15,503 bases of DNA from Candidatus Omnitrophota bacterium (GCA_029563245.1 JAKQSG010000068.1:1-15503); one strand, 5' to 3'. Positions 1 through 7,564 are shown, counted from the stretch's first letter. Numbers and translations: made by a program. The notes: generated from the letters alone by a model not told the origin.

Positions 1-1052
1 CCGAGAATAACCATACGGTAATCAATTTTTACAGACTTAAAGAGCGAAGCTGTATCTATCCTCAATCCGGGCATGCCTGCCTGAGGCCCTTCTGCTTTCC
101 TCTGGGCCAGATTTATTTTTAGATCATCGGCGACTGCATTAGATAAAGAGGCCCCGTAGCCCTTGATAAGCCCTGAAGAATAGGCTAGCGGCTTGCCTAT
201 TAATTTAGAGGAATCAACCCATTTGCTTGCAAAACCCAAATCCTTTAAAAATAACTCAACCTCATGATACTGGTCCTGGTTAGCAAAAACAAAAAACTTC
301 TGTATATTCTTTCCCGGGAATTTACGTTTGTAATAATCTAAAGATACGCGTATCTCAGCATTTAACTTCTCTAAGGATACAGGAGCCTGTTCCTGCCCCT
401 GGCCGAGATCATCACCTAATCCAAGGCTTAAGTTTATATCCCGGTTGAATAGCGGAAAACCATTCTCCGTAACCGCAAAGTTTATTTCATCACCATCCCC
501 GGGATCAATACAAAGCAAACCCATTATCCCTTTATCTTTAACTCCGCTTAGTTTAAGCACCCTGCCAATACTAAAACCAGAATATTCAATACGGGATATC
601 TTAATATTAAGCTGGTTAAAAATAGAGAAATACTTATCCATAATCTCTTTCTTTATGCCTACGAATAAGACGGTATTAATATGGCTGGACTTCTCAAGGG
701 CGACCTGGTAGTCAGAGATAAGCTCCTCGACCTTAAAGGGTATATATTTCTTGGCTTCAAAGTTTATTGCCCCTGCCATCTCATCTTTAGGCAAATTGGG
801 TATCTCAAAGGTGCGCACGATAAGGTCCTTGCCGGAAAGAGAAAGAACCGCCTCTTTAGCTTCAACTTTGTTCATCCTTAAGGCCTCATTGATAAGCGCT
901 ACTATCTTGATCTCTAAAGGCACCTCATCCTCCAAGTCCGAACCCTGTACATCAGAAAGAGGAATTTGTATAAGATTATTGAGTTTTTTCCCTTTGCTTG
1001 CTACGATATCTACTGAATGAGGGCCAAAATATACGCCTATGGCATTCATCAT
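1..1052 (-). CDS. PilM-like type IV pilus / type II secretion assembly protein, 3' end missing
   Basis: The reading frame is open from an ATG at 1052 to the left edge, giving about 350 visible residues without a stop, so the C-terminus lies outside the window. The best family signature is around residues 96-117 (AINFEAKKYIPFKVEEL, then SDYQV), typical of PilM, the actin-like cytoplasmic protein that links the inner-membrane pilus platform (PilN/PilO) to the motor. Oddities: the first phosphate motif reads IGVYFGPHSVDIV (5-17) where active PilM has a DIGSS-like stretch, and the second reads CIDPGDGDE (181-189), so ATP binding may be lost. The chain continues past the usual PilM end (LKINLAQ, 311-317) into a linker and then SVKIDYRMVIL, which could be the start of a PilN/GspL-like part. 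The start overlaps the stop of the upstream helix-turn-helix gene as ATGA. A second ATG at 1049 is better spaced from the AGGAG ribosome site. PilM/GspL superfamily is secure; the exact subtype is not. Confidence 0.85.
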   Translation of the reverse strand, partial: MMNAIGVYFGPHSVDIVASKGKKLNNLIQIPLSDVQGSDLEDEVPLEIKIVALINEALRMNKVEAKEAVLSLSGKDLIVRTFEIPNLPKDEMAGAINFEAKKYIPFKVEELISDYQVALEKSSHINTVLFVGIKKEIMDKYFSIFNQLNIKISRIEYSGFSIGRVLKLSGVKDKGIMGLLCIDPGDGDEINFAVTENGFPLFNRDINLSLGLGDDLGQGQEQAPVSLEKLNAEIRVSLDYYKRKFPGKNIQKFFVFANQDQYHEVELFLKDLGFASKWVDSSKLIGKPLAYSSGLIKGYGASLSNAVADDLKINLAQRKAEGPQAGMPGLRIDTASLFKSVKIDYRMVIL

Positions 1053-1237
1053 TTCTCTCCTGCTCTGGTTAAGCGCTTGCGGCTCTTAATCCAATCGTCA
1101 ATATCTTTACGCTCAAACCTCCAGACCCCTCCCACCTTAATACCTGAGATCTTACCCTGATTGAGCCAGTTATAAATGGTCTGCTTCTTTAACCTTAGGT
1201 AATCCGCTAATTCATCAATATCTATAAGTCTTGCCAT
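1049..1237 (-). CDS. Excisionase/AlpA-like helix-turn-helix DNA-binding protein (HTH_17 type)
   Basis: A 62-residue protein made almost entirely of one DNA-binding domain. It has the classic excisionase/MerR-like pattern: IDELADYLRLKKQTIYNWLNQG (residues 7-28; helix-turn-helix) followed by the wing ISGIKVGGVWRFERKDIDDWI, with the GGxWRF turn typical of HTH_17 proteins. Length is normal for the family. GAGG lies just before the ATG at 1237. It is the first gene after a strong promoter and its stop TGA overlaps the ATG of the PilM-like gene, so the two are probably translationally coupled. No integrase or phage gene is visible, so a role as a transcription regulator of its own operon is more likely than prophage excision; that is inference. 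Confidence 0.85.
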   Translation of the reverse strand: MARLIDIDELADYLRLKKQTIYNWLNQGKISGIKVGGVWRFERKDIDDWIKSRKRLTRAGEK

Positions 1238-1276
1238 ATTCCCTCAAGTCTCTCCATTAAAAAAAGAGTGGATTTA

Positions 1277-1305
1277 ATTAGAACATAATAGAGTTATCTT
1301 GTCAA
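1277..1305 (-). promoter_or_regulatory. Sigma70-type promoter for the HTH-pilM operon
   Basis: On the minus strand a perfect -35 box TTGACA (1305-1300) is followed by a 17-base spacer and the -10 box TCTAAT (1282-1277), preceded by TG at the extended -10 position. Transcription should start near 1270, about 33 bases before the ATG of the helix-turn-helix gene. An A-rich stretch directly upstream of the -35 box (1309-1316) could act as an UP element. Confidence 0.8.
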
Positions 1306-1328
1306 GTGTTTTTTTATGTTATTCATTA

Positions 1329-1350
1329 TAGACTTACTTAGACTTACTTA
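1329..1350. repeat. 10-bp tandem direct repeat upstream of the pilM operon promoter
   Basis: Two adjacent perfect copies of GACTTACTTA lie at 1331-1350, and two flanking bases (TA at 1329-1330) extend the periodicity. The 10-bp period places both units on the same face of the helix. The array is centred roughly 70 bases upstream of the predicted transcription start, a usual position for an activator. The small helix-turn-helix protein downstream is a candidate binder, but nothing in the sequence proves it. Confidence 0.5.
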
Positions 1351-1390
1351 TAGTTACACTACCCCCGACGATGATTCCTGCGGTATTTAG

Positions 1391-1444
1391 AAAAATAGGG
1401 ACAGCGACCTTTTAAATAAAAAAATGGTCGCTGTCCCTATTTTT
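1391..1444 (-). terminator. Perfect 19-bp stem-loop, terminator-like (possible REP-type element)
   Basis: The arms AAAAATAGGGACAGCGACC (1391-1409) and its exact reverse complement (1426-1444) enclose a 16-base A/T-only loop. Read on the minus strand, the stem ends in CCCTATTTTT, so it works as a Rho-independent terminator. It begins within the stop codon of the PilX-like gene (TAA at 1445-1443). The stem is A/U-rich at its base and G/C-rich inside, and with A runs on one side and T runs on the other it could terminate in both directions. The core GGGACAG also occurs in the palindromes at 12776-12831, so it may belong to a dispersed repeat family instead of being only a private terminator. Confidence 0.85.
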
Positions 1445-1853
1445 ATGGGTTGTAGGTATAATCGGTCTTAATATCCAGTTGGGTAACCGGATTAGATGGA
1501 GAGCCTCCTACTACAGCTTCAGTAGGCCAAATTGTAATCTGTATCCTATAAGGTATATCTGAATCGGTTGGGATAGTATAATTTGCAGCTACCCCATCTA
1601 TGCATGACCTATGACAGGCGTATTTACGGGCTCCTCCGGCAGGGTTAGGTACCCAGGCGCCGGTCCTAAGCCTCTCAAGGGCATAATTAGTCATACCTCT
1701 TCCTGCGTAATAGGCCTTAATACGGGAAACTTTATGGTGGGTAAGGCGCGACTGGCTGGAGATTATCCTTAAGATTACACCGGATAAGATAATAACTAAA
1801 AGTATAGTAGCCAAAACAACAAAAAGTACGACTCCCCTTTTCTTATTATCCAT
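1443..1853 (-). CDS. PilX/GspK-like minor pilin-type membrane protein
   Basis: A 136-residue protein counted from the ATG at 1853. The N-terminus is a short basic leader (MDNKKRG) followed by a hydrophobic helix VVLFVVLATILLVIILSGVIL, as in PilX/GspK-like pilin-related proteins. The segment after it (SSQSRLTHHKVSRIKAYYAGRG, then ALERLRTGAW) matches the usual PilX pattern of a helix rich in Arg/Gln with an AYYA-type motif. G7 could be the prepilin peptidase site, but the usual Glu at mature position 5 is absent. A possible disulfide pair is C80 and C84. A longer frame back to 1919 exists, but its first 22 residues lie inside the preceding winged-helix gene and lack pilin features, so 1853 is preferred; this still overlaps that gene by 8 bases. 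It is the last gene before the terminator. It is shorter than most PilX/GspK proteins. Confidence 0.65.
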   Translation of the reverse strand: MDNKKRGVVLFVVLATILLVIILSGVILRIISSQSRLTHHKVSRIKAYYAGRGMTNYALERLRTGAWVPNPAGGARKYACHRSCIDGVAANYTIPTDSDIPYRIQITIWPTEAVVGGSPSNPVTQLDIKTDYTYNP

Positions 1854-2052
1854 CTTTTCTAAGGGATACCTTGTACTCCTGTCCGCTCTGATCCAAAACA
1901 ACATGGCCCTCCCGGGCAAGCCACCCTAAACTCATCAAAACATTATCTCGTGTCTTATCTATCCCGCTAACTAACTGTGATAGACTTACTTCTCCATGCT
2001 GGTCAAGGTAATGCCAAATCTCACCGGCAACTATACCAATTTCTGTAATCAT
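1846..2052 (-). CDS. Small winged helix-turn-helix protein, DUF2582-like
   Basis: 68 residues starting MITEIGIVAGEIWHYL, with a compact winged-helix layout: helix (GEIWHYLDQHG), SLSQLVSGI, recognition-helix region (TRDNVLMSLGWLAREG) and a beta wing (HVVLDQSGQEYKVSL). The GxxAGxIWxxL start and LGWLAREGKV-type end are those of the DUF2582 / PF10771 family of unknown function. The start at 2052 was chosen because GGAGGGGGG sits immediately upstream; an in-frame extension to 2100 has no such site. The stop overlaps the start of the PilX-like gene. Probable DNA binding is inferred from the fold; the target is unknown. Confidence 0.75.
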   Translation of the reverse strand: MITEIGIVAGEIWHYLDQHGEVSLSQLVSGIDKTRDNVLMSLGWLAREGHVVLDQSGQEYKVSLRKDG

Positions 2053-2072
2053 CTTCCCCCCTCCATGTTTTA

Positions 2073-2100
2073 ATTTTATAGCAAAAACTCCTGAAGTCAA
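2073..2100 (-). promoter_or_regulatory. Possible internal promoter before the DUF2582-like gene
   Basis: Directly after the TPR stop codon the minus strand reads TTGACT (2100-2095), a 16-base spacer and TAAAAT (2078-2073). An alternative reading is an extended -10 TGCTATAAA (2082-2074). Predicted initiation is near 2066, leaving a short leader that contains the GGAGG ribosome site. It would allow the winged-helix and PilX-like genes to be expressed apart from the upstream operon. Confidence 0.45.
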
Positions 2101-4029
2101 CTATTTTTTTATATTGGACTCGATCCAATCAGCCCTCTCTTTCGCATAGACGGCACTATTGCCATTTATCAAAATGGCCTGTTTATAACACCTTAGCGCA
2201 TCCCTAAAGCTCTCCCTGTCTTCATATATGCGGGCAATCCTTAAGAGCGCCCTCTCTTTAAATTTATCATCCCGGGATGCTTTTGTGTACCATTCTATCG
2301 CTTGTTCAAACCTGCCTCCTGACTCCAAAGACTCAGCCAAGGCAAACATAGAGAGTAACTTTAATTCAGGGCCTGCATGCTCTAACGCCTTTTTAAAGTT
2401 CTCTGCTGCATCCAGAGGCAAGCCCTTGGCAGAAGAGATCAGCCCCATGGAATAATAGGCATCTGCGACTAATGCGCTCTTGGGGAAATCTTCAATTAAA
2501 GATAGAAAATACCTGGCTGCCAAATCCATTTCATCCTGCTGGTAATAATATCCTCCCAACCAGAAAACTACGCCTGCCGTCAAATCTGAGCCTGGATACC
2601 TTGAACGCAAGGCATTAAAACGCGAGAGCGCCTCGGCCTCTTTGCCCAGATGATAAAACGAATCCGCCATCGCATATTCTGCCTTTTGCAACAATAGAGG
2701 ATCTTGGCTGCGAGAAACAACATCCTTAAAGAATTCTATAGCCTTGCTAAAATCCCCTATCTTATAATAGCAACTTCCCAGCAAGTAGGCTGCCTCAGGC
2801 AAAATCTCTCTGCCTTTAAGTTCACTGAGCAACTGCTCCAGCACCTTTAAAGAAGAATCATAATCCTCTCTTTGGAAATAATCCAGGCTTAGGTAATAAG
2901 AAGCCGAGGCGATTCGTGATATTATATAATCTATATTCTGGCTATCCGGAAAGCTGGCCAGTATACCTTTATAGGTATCTAACGCTGCGCCATATTCATT
3001 TAAATCCTGGAAAATATCGCCAGCCCTAATAAGCGCCTCTTCCTTAACAGCATTATCATCGCTAATTTCTGCAACTTTCTGAAACCCTTCGGATGCCTCT
3101 TTTAACCTGCCTTGTTTTAATAAGGTATCTGCCTTGCCCAGGAGCAGAGCCACCAGGCTCTTATTATCAAGTCCTTCCTCGCTGATATTCATAAATTCAT
3201 CTTCAGCCTTTTTATAATCTTTAAGCTTAAGATACGACCATCCCATCCCCAGGCGGGATAAAAACTGTACATTTATATCACTGCTCTCCTTTATCGCCTT
3301 TTTAAATAAATCTACGGCCTGGGGAATATTATCAAGATAATACTCTGATTCCGCAATAAAGAAATATAAATACGCCAGGCGCGGCTTGTCTTGAGAGAAT
3401 GACTTAAGTAACGGCTTAACCTTCTCTTTAAGCGCGGCATAATCCTTGAGGTTATACAGACATTCCGCCGCCTTAAAAGAAGCGTCTAAGGACTGAGGTT
3501 CTTTTGGATACTTCTCTTCCATCAGTTTAAAATAACCCAGGGCATCATTAAATTTACCCTCTTCAAACAAAGACCAACCCAAAGAATATACGGCTAGGGG
3601 GGCATAAGATGAATTAGGAAAGCCATCTATTACTTTACGGTAGGCCTCTGCTGCTTTGGGAAAATTGTTAGCCTTAAAATAAGTTTCGGCAATCCAGTAT
3701 AAAACCGCGTCCTTTATCCTCTCAGCTGAAGGCTTATCCAAAAGAGCTTCAAGCCTCTCCAAGGCCTGAGGTAATTTATTCTGAAGGAATAAGGCCTCAG
3801 CGAGCAAAAGCTCGGCATCTCCGGCCCTAAGGCCCTCGGGGAAATTATTTAAATAACGCTTTAGAAGCCCTATACTCACCTCGTAGTAAGCGTCCTCAAA
3901 CGATTTCCTTGCCAGAAAGAAAACCTCTTCTTCGTCCTGCACCTGCGCATAGATGAAATTAGCCCGGCAAAAAGAGCTTACCATTAATACCAAGAATATT
4001 ATTCTAAAATATTTAAACATATAAAACAT
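2101..4029 (-). CDS. Exported tetratricopeptide-repeat protein
   Basis: 642 residues. The N-terminus (MFYMFKYFRIIFLVLMVSSF, then CRANFIYAQ) is a signal peptide with likely cleavage after about residue 28-29, so the protein is probably periplasmic or outer-membrane associated. The rest is a long series of about 34-37-residue TPR units, for example around FPNSSYAPLAVYSLGWSLFE and YPGSDLTAGVVFWLGGYYYQ; conserved pieces are the AY/LG...G...A pattern and FP/YP-type turns. This resembles the TPR_6/YbgF-CpoB or BamD-like style of envelope scaffold, but no partner domain is present and no specific function can be assigned. It overlaps the uvrA stop by 17 bases; a second in-frame ATG at 4020 is possible. 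Co-transcription with uvrA is likely, a functional link is not evident. Confidence 0.85.
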   Translation of the reverse strand: MFYMFKYFRIIFLVLMVSSFCRANFIYAQVQDEEEVFFLARKSFEDAYYEVSIGLLKRYLNNFPEGLRAGDAELLLAEALFLQNKLPQALERLEALLDKPSAERIKDAVLYWIAETYFKANNFPKAAEAYRKVIDGFPNSSYAPLAVYSLGWSLFEEGKFNDALGYFKLMEEKYPKEPQSLDASFKAAECLYNLKDYAALKEKVKPLLKSFSQDKPRLAYLYFFIAESEYYLDNIPQAVDLFKKAIKESSDINVQFLSRLGMGWSYLKLKDYKKAEDEFMNISEEGLDNKSLVALLLGKADTLLKQGRLKEASEGFQKVAEISDDNAVKEEALIRAGDIFQDLNEYGAALDTYKGILASFPDSQNIDYIISRIASASYYLSLDYFQREDYDSSLKVLEQLLSELKGREILPEAAYLLGSCYYKIGDFSKAIEFFKDVVSRSQDPLLLQKAEYAMADSFYHLGKEAEALSRFNALRSRYPGSDLTAGVVFWLGGYYYQQDEMDLAARYFLSLIEDFPKSALVADAYYSMGLISSAKGLPLDAAENFKKALEHAGPELKLLSMFALAESLESGGRFEQAIEWYTKASRDDKFKERALLRIARIYEDRESFRDALRCYKQAILINGNSAVYAKERADWIESNIKK

Positions 4030-6823
4030 TTTTAAGGAAATCTCCGGTATAAGATTTACTATTCCTGGATAATTCTTCCGGGGTACCGCTTCCTACTAAC
4101 ATCCCGCCCATATCCCCGCCCTCAGGGCCCAAATCGATAATATAGTCAGTGCTTTTAATAACCTCCAGGTTATGCTCAATCACTATTACAGTATTTCCTT
4201 TATCCACCAGCCTCTGCAATACGGCGATAAGCTTCTCTACATCGGCAAAATGCAGCCCTGTAGTAGGCTCATCCAATATATAAAGCGTGTTGCCGGTTGA
4301 ACGCTTGCTCAATTCACCGGATAGCTTGATCCGCTGCGCCTCTCCCCCGGAGAAGGTAGTCGCTGCCTGGCCTAATTGTATATAACTCAATCCGACATCA
4401 TACAGGTAAGAAAGCGTATTGTTGATCTTTGGGATATTGGAAAATAAATCCATTGCCTCTTCCACTGTCATCTCTAAAACCTGAGATATGGTTTTACCTT
4501 TATATTTAATATCCAGGGTAGCATCATTAAACCTTAAGCCCTTGCACAAGGAACATTTTACATAAACCGCAGGAAGGAAATGCATTTCGATTTTCTTAAT
4601 CCCGTCCCCTTGGCAGGCTTCGCAGCGGCCTCCCTTGACATTAAAAGAAAATCTTCCGGGGCCATAACCCCTGGCCCTTGATTCAGGCAGAAGGCTAAAT
4701 ATATCACGGATATGGTTAAATACCCCTGTATAGGTGGCCGGATTTGAACGCGGGGTCCTGCCTATAGGAGACTGATCCACTACAATAACCTTATCAATAT
4801 ATTCCGAACCTAAGATTTTTTTAAAGGCACCGGGTTTTTCCTTTGCCCGGTAGATCCTCTGTGCTAGAGCCCGGTATAATATATCATCAATAAGGGTAGA
4901 CTTGCCTGAACCGGAGACTCCGGTAATACCGATAAATACCCCTAAAGGAAATTTTACATCTATATTCTTGAGGTTGTGTTCTGAGGCGCCCTTAATCTCT
5001 AAATACTTTCTTCCTTCAAGGCTTCTGCGCTGGCTTGGCAAGGCGATGTTGAATTCCCTCCTTAGATATTTAGCGGTCAATGAATTCCTGTCATTTATCA
5101 GTTCTTCTTTGGTCCCGGCAAAAACAATCTCTCCTCCGTGCCTTCCTGCGCCCGGGCCTAAATCAACGATGTAATCCGCAAAACGTATGGTAGATTCGTC
5201 ATGTTCAACTACAATTAAGGTGTTCCCAAGGTCCCTTAAAGACTTAAGCGTAGATAAAAGCTTCTTATTATCCCTCTGGTGCAAGCCGATACTTGGTTCA
5301 TCCAGGACATATAATACGCCTACAAGGCCGGACCCGACCTGAGTCGCAAGGCGTATCCTTTGCGCCTCACCTCCGGAGAGAGTAGAGCTCTTCCTGTCTA
5401 AGGTAAGATAATCTAAACCTACATCAATACAAAATTTCAGTTTACGCGTAATCTCTTTAAGCGCCTGCCCGGCGATCAATTTCTCCCTCGAATTTAATTC
5501 AAGGCCGCTGAAGAATTGGTATGCCTCCTTAATCGGCATCTGTGCAACATCCCAGATATTCTTATTTTTAAGCTTAACCGCAAGGCTCTCCTTCTTTAAG
5601 CGGGCGCCCTTACACAGAGGACAGGGAAGACTGGACATAAACTTGGATATCTCTTCCTTTAGATAATCGCTGTCGGTTTCATTAAAGAGCCTCTCTAAAT
5701 GCGGAATTACCCCTTCAAATGGCTTATGGTTATGCATCCTGCTAGTGATAACTTCATCCGTACCATAGAGTATAGCCCTTTGTATTTCTTTGCCTAATTT
5801 ATTAAAGGGGGTATCTAAGCTAAACCTTAAGATCACGGAGAGCTCACGGATAAGCCAACGGTAATAAAGTATATAGCCTCTACCCCCGCGCCTCCAGGGA
5901 GCGATAGCCCTGTCGTTAATAGACTTTGTCCTGTCAGGAATAATTAAGTCTGGATCAAACTTAAACTTATTGCCTAAGCCATTGCATTCAGGGCAGGCCC
6001 CGTAAGGAGAATTAAAAGAAAAAATCCTGGGCTCAATTTCAAGATAACTTATCCCGCACTTAGGGCAGGCGTATTGCTCGTTAAAGACTATATCGGTTTT
6101 TGTATCCAAACGGCTGATAATAATAACACCATTGCCTGCCTTAAGCGCGGTCTCAATGGAATCGGTAAGCCTTGGCCTGATCCCCTCCCTTATAGTAAGC
6201 CTGTCAACCACCGCTTCAATGTTATGCACCTTATAGCGGGATAATTTTACTTTTACCGGTAACTCGTAAATCTTACCGTCTACGCGGACGCGCGCAAAAC
6301 CTGATTTCTGGATAGAGAGAAATATATCCCGGTATTCCCCTTTTTTACCTTTGACTAAGGGAGCTAAGATATTTATCTGCGTACCGGCAGGAAAGGATAA
6401 AACTTTCTCTGTAATCTCCTGGGCACTCTGCCTCTCTATCGGCCCTGAGCATTTATAGCAGTATATCTTTCCTATGCGGGCAAAAACTATTCTCAGATAA
6501 TCATAAATCTCAGTCTGCGTAGCAACTGTAGAACGGGGATTGCCTCCGGCTGACCTCTGTTCGATTGCTATAGCAGGAGACAACCCTGAAATGTATTCCA
6601 GGTCAGGCTTTTGCAGCTGCTCGAGAAACTGGCGGGCATAACTGGATAGGCTTTCCACAAACCTGCGCTGGCCTTCGGCATAAATAGTATCAAAGGCAAG
6701 GCTGGATTTCCCTGAACCGGAGAGCCCGGTAAAAACGATTAGCTTATTACGCGGAAGGCTTAAGCTCACGTTCTTAAGGTTGTGCTCTTTTGCTCCCCGG
6801 ATAACTATTAAATTATTACTCAT
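4013..6823 (-). CDS. uvrA: Excinuclease ABC subunit A (UvrA)
   Basis: 936 residues, full length for UvrA, the damage-recognition ATPase of nucleotide excision repair that loads UvrB on DNA in the cytoplasm. Two ABC modules are intact: Walker A GLSGSGKSS (33-41) and GVSGSGKST (635-643); signatures LSGGEAQRIRLATQ (482-495) and FSGGEAQRIKL (824-834); Walker B regions LYVLDEPSIGLHQRD (504-518) and LYILDEPTTGLHFAD (847-861). Zinc-binding cysteines are visible as C253/C256 with C277/C280, and C734/C737 with C757/C760; the second set is the DNA-binding zinc finger. AAAGG precedes the ATG. It lies 15 bases after the glycosyltransferase gene in the same run. No SOS box was recognised nearby. Confidence 0.98.
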   Translation of the reverse strand: MSNNLIVIRGAKEHNLKNVSLSLPRNKLIVFTGLSGSGKSSLAFDTIYAEGQRRFVESLSSYARQFLEQLQKPDLEYISGLSPAIAIEQRSAGGNPRSTVATQTEIYDYLRIVFARIGKIYCYKCSGPIERQSAQEITEKVLSFPAGTQINILAPLVKGKKGEYRDIFLSIQKSGFARVRVDGKIYELPVKVKLSRYKVHNIEAVVDRLTIREGIRPRLTDSIETALKAGNGVIIISRLDTKTDIVFNEQYACPKCGISYLEIEPRIFSFNSPYGACPECNGLGNKFKFDPDLIIPDRTKSINDRAIAPWRRGGRGYILYYRWLIRELSVILRFSLDTPFNKLGKEIQRAILYGTDEVITSRMHNHKPFEGVIPHLERLFNETDSDYLKEEISKFMSSLPCPLCKGARLKKESLAVKLKNKNIWDVAQMPIKEAYQFFSGLELNSREKLIAGQALKEITRKLKFCIDVGLDYLTLDRKSSTLSGGEAQRIRLATQVGSGLVGVLYVLDEPSIGLHQRDNKKLLSTLKSLRDLGNTLIVVEHDESTIRFADYIVDLGPGAGRHGGEIVFAGTKEELINDRNSLTAKYLRREFNIALPSQRRSLEGRKYLEIKGASEHNLKNIDVKFPLGVFIGITGVSGSGKSTLIDDILYRALAQRIYRAKEKPGAFKKILGSEYIDKVIVVDQSPIGRTPRSNPATYTGVFNHIRDIFSLLPESRARGYGPGRFSFNVKGGRCEACQGDGIKKIEMHFLPAVYVKCSLCKGLRFNDATLDIKYKGKTISQVLEMTVEEAMDLFSNIPKINNTLSYLYDVGLSYIQLGQAATTFSGGEAQRIKLSGELSKRSTGNTLYILDEPTTGLHFADVEKLIAVLQRLVDKGNTVIVIEHNLEVIKSTDYIIDLGPEGGDMGGMLVGSGTPEELSRNSKSYTGDFLKNVLYV

Positions 6824-6838
6824 AACGCCTTTCTTATT

Positions 6839-7564
6839 TTAAGCAAATTGCCTGAAATACAGAATCCTCGATTTATGCAAAACATACTTTAGCATGGTTT
6901 TCAGTATCCCCAACCCGTATAAAACCGCGGGGATAAATTTAATAGTTGAGGCATCCTGGAAATAACGCGTTTTTATAGGTATCTCCTCTATCTTCATATT
7001 ATGCATAAGCCCCTGTACGATTATCTCTGTATCAAAAACAAAATTATCGGAATTAGCGGCAAAGTTAACCGACTTCAGATACTTAGCGCTATATGCCCTG
7101 AAACCGCTGTGGTATTCCGTAAGATAGGTCCCCAACACTACATTCTCAAGCGCGGTAAGAAGTATATTCGCATTATGTTTCCATAGAGGCATTCCCCCCT
7201 CAAGGGCTCCCCCCTTCATCATACGAGAGCCGAAGACCGCATCTGCCTTTCTATCCAAAATTGGCTTCACTAACTCAGGGATAGATAAAGGGTCATACTG
7301 ATAATCAGGATGGACCATCACCGCAATATCCGCTCCCATTTCAAGTGCCTTAAGATAACAGGTTTTCTGGTTAGCGCCATAACCTAAATTAGATTTATGC
7401 TTGAAGACCTTTAGCCCAAGGCTATGCGCAATTGCAACTGTATTATCAGAACTGGCATCATCAACCAATATAATATCATCAACGATATCTTTAGGGATAT
7501 CCCTAACTGTGACTGCGAGTGTTTTAGCGGCATTATATGCAGGAAGTACGGCTATAACCTTCAT
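6839..7564 (-). CDS. Family 2 glycosyltransferase (DPM1-like)
   Basis: 241 residues of a GT-A fold. MKVIAVLPAYNAAKTL opens the Rossmann-like half, VDDASSDNT (34-42) binds the nucleotide sugar, and HSGFRAY (152-158) is typical of the dolichyl/polyprenyl-phosphate-sugar synthase-like group. These enzymes move a sugar from a nucleotide donor to a polyprenyl phosphate or similar acceptor at the cytoplasmic membrane face. The metal-binding DxD is replaced by HPDYQYDP (85-92), a variant known in part of this group. There are no C-terminal membrane helices, unlike GtrB-type proteins. The ATG at 7564 overlaps the methyltransferase stop as ATGA. A polyprenyl-linked sugar product that the neighbouring membrane protein could use is inferred. 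Confidence 0.9.
   Translation of the reverse strand: MKVIAVLPAYNAAKTLAVTVRDIPKDIVDDIILVDDASSDNTVAIAHSLGLKVFKHKSNLGYGANQKTCYLKALEMGADIAVMVHPDYQYDPLSIPELVKPILDRKADAVFGSRMMKGGALEGGMPLWKHNANILLTALENVVLGTYLTEYHSGFRAYSAKYLKSVNFAANSDNFVFDTEIIVQGLMHNMKIEEIPIKTRYFQDASTIKFIPAVLYGLGILKTMLKYVLHKSRILYFRQFA

Noticed and set aside
445..1020. Three overlapping plus-strand open frames (445-711, 681-881, 751-1020)
   Set aside because: They lie antisense to the PilM-like gene, have low-complexity Ser/Leu/Ile-rich translations and no recognisable motif.
1049..1237. Excisionase as evidence of a prophage or integrative element
   Set aside because: No integrase, attachment site, tRNA gene or phage gene is visible; the gene overlaps a PilM-like gene and looks like a regulator.
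1329..1350. Start of a CRISPR array
   Set aside because: Only two contiguous 10-bp units with no spacers and no cas genes nearby.
1854..1919. N-terminal extension of the PilX-like protein by 22 residues
   Set aside because: It is read through the winged-helix gene and would place an arginine-rich stretch before the prepilin-like leader.
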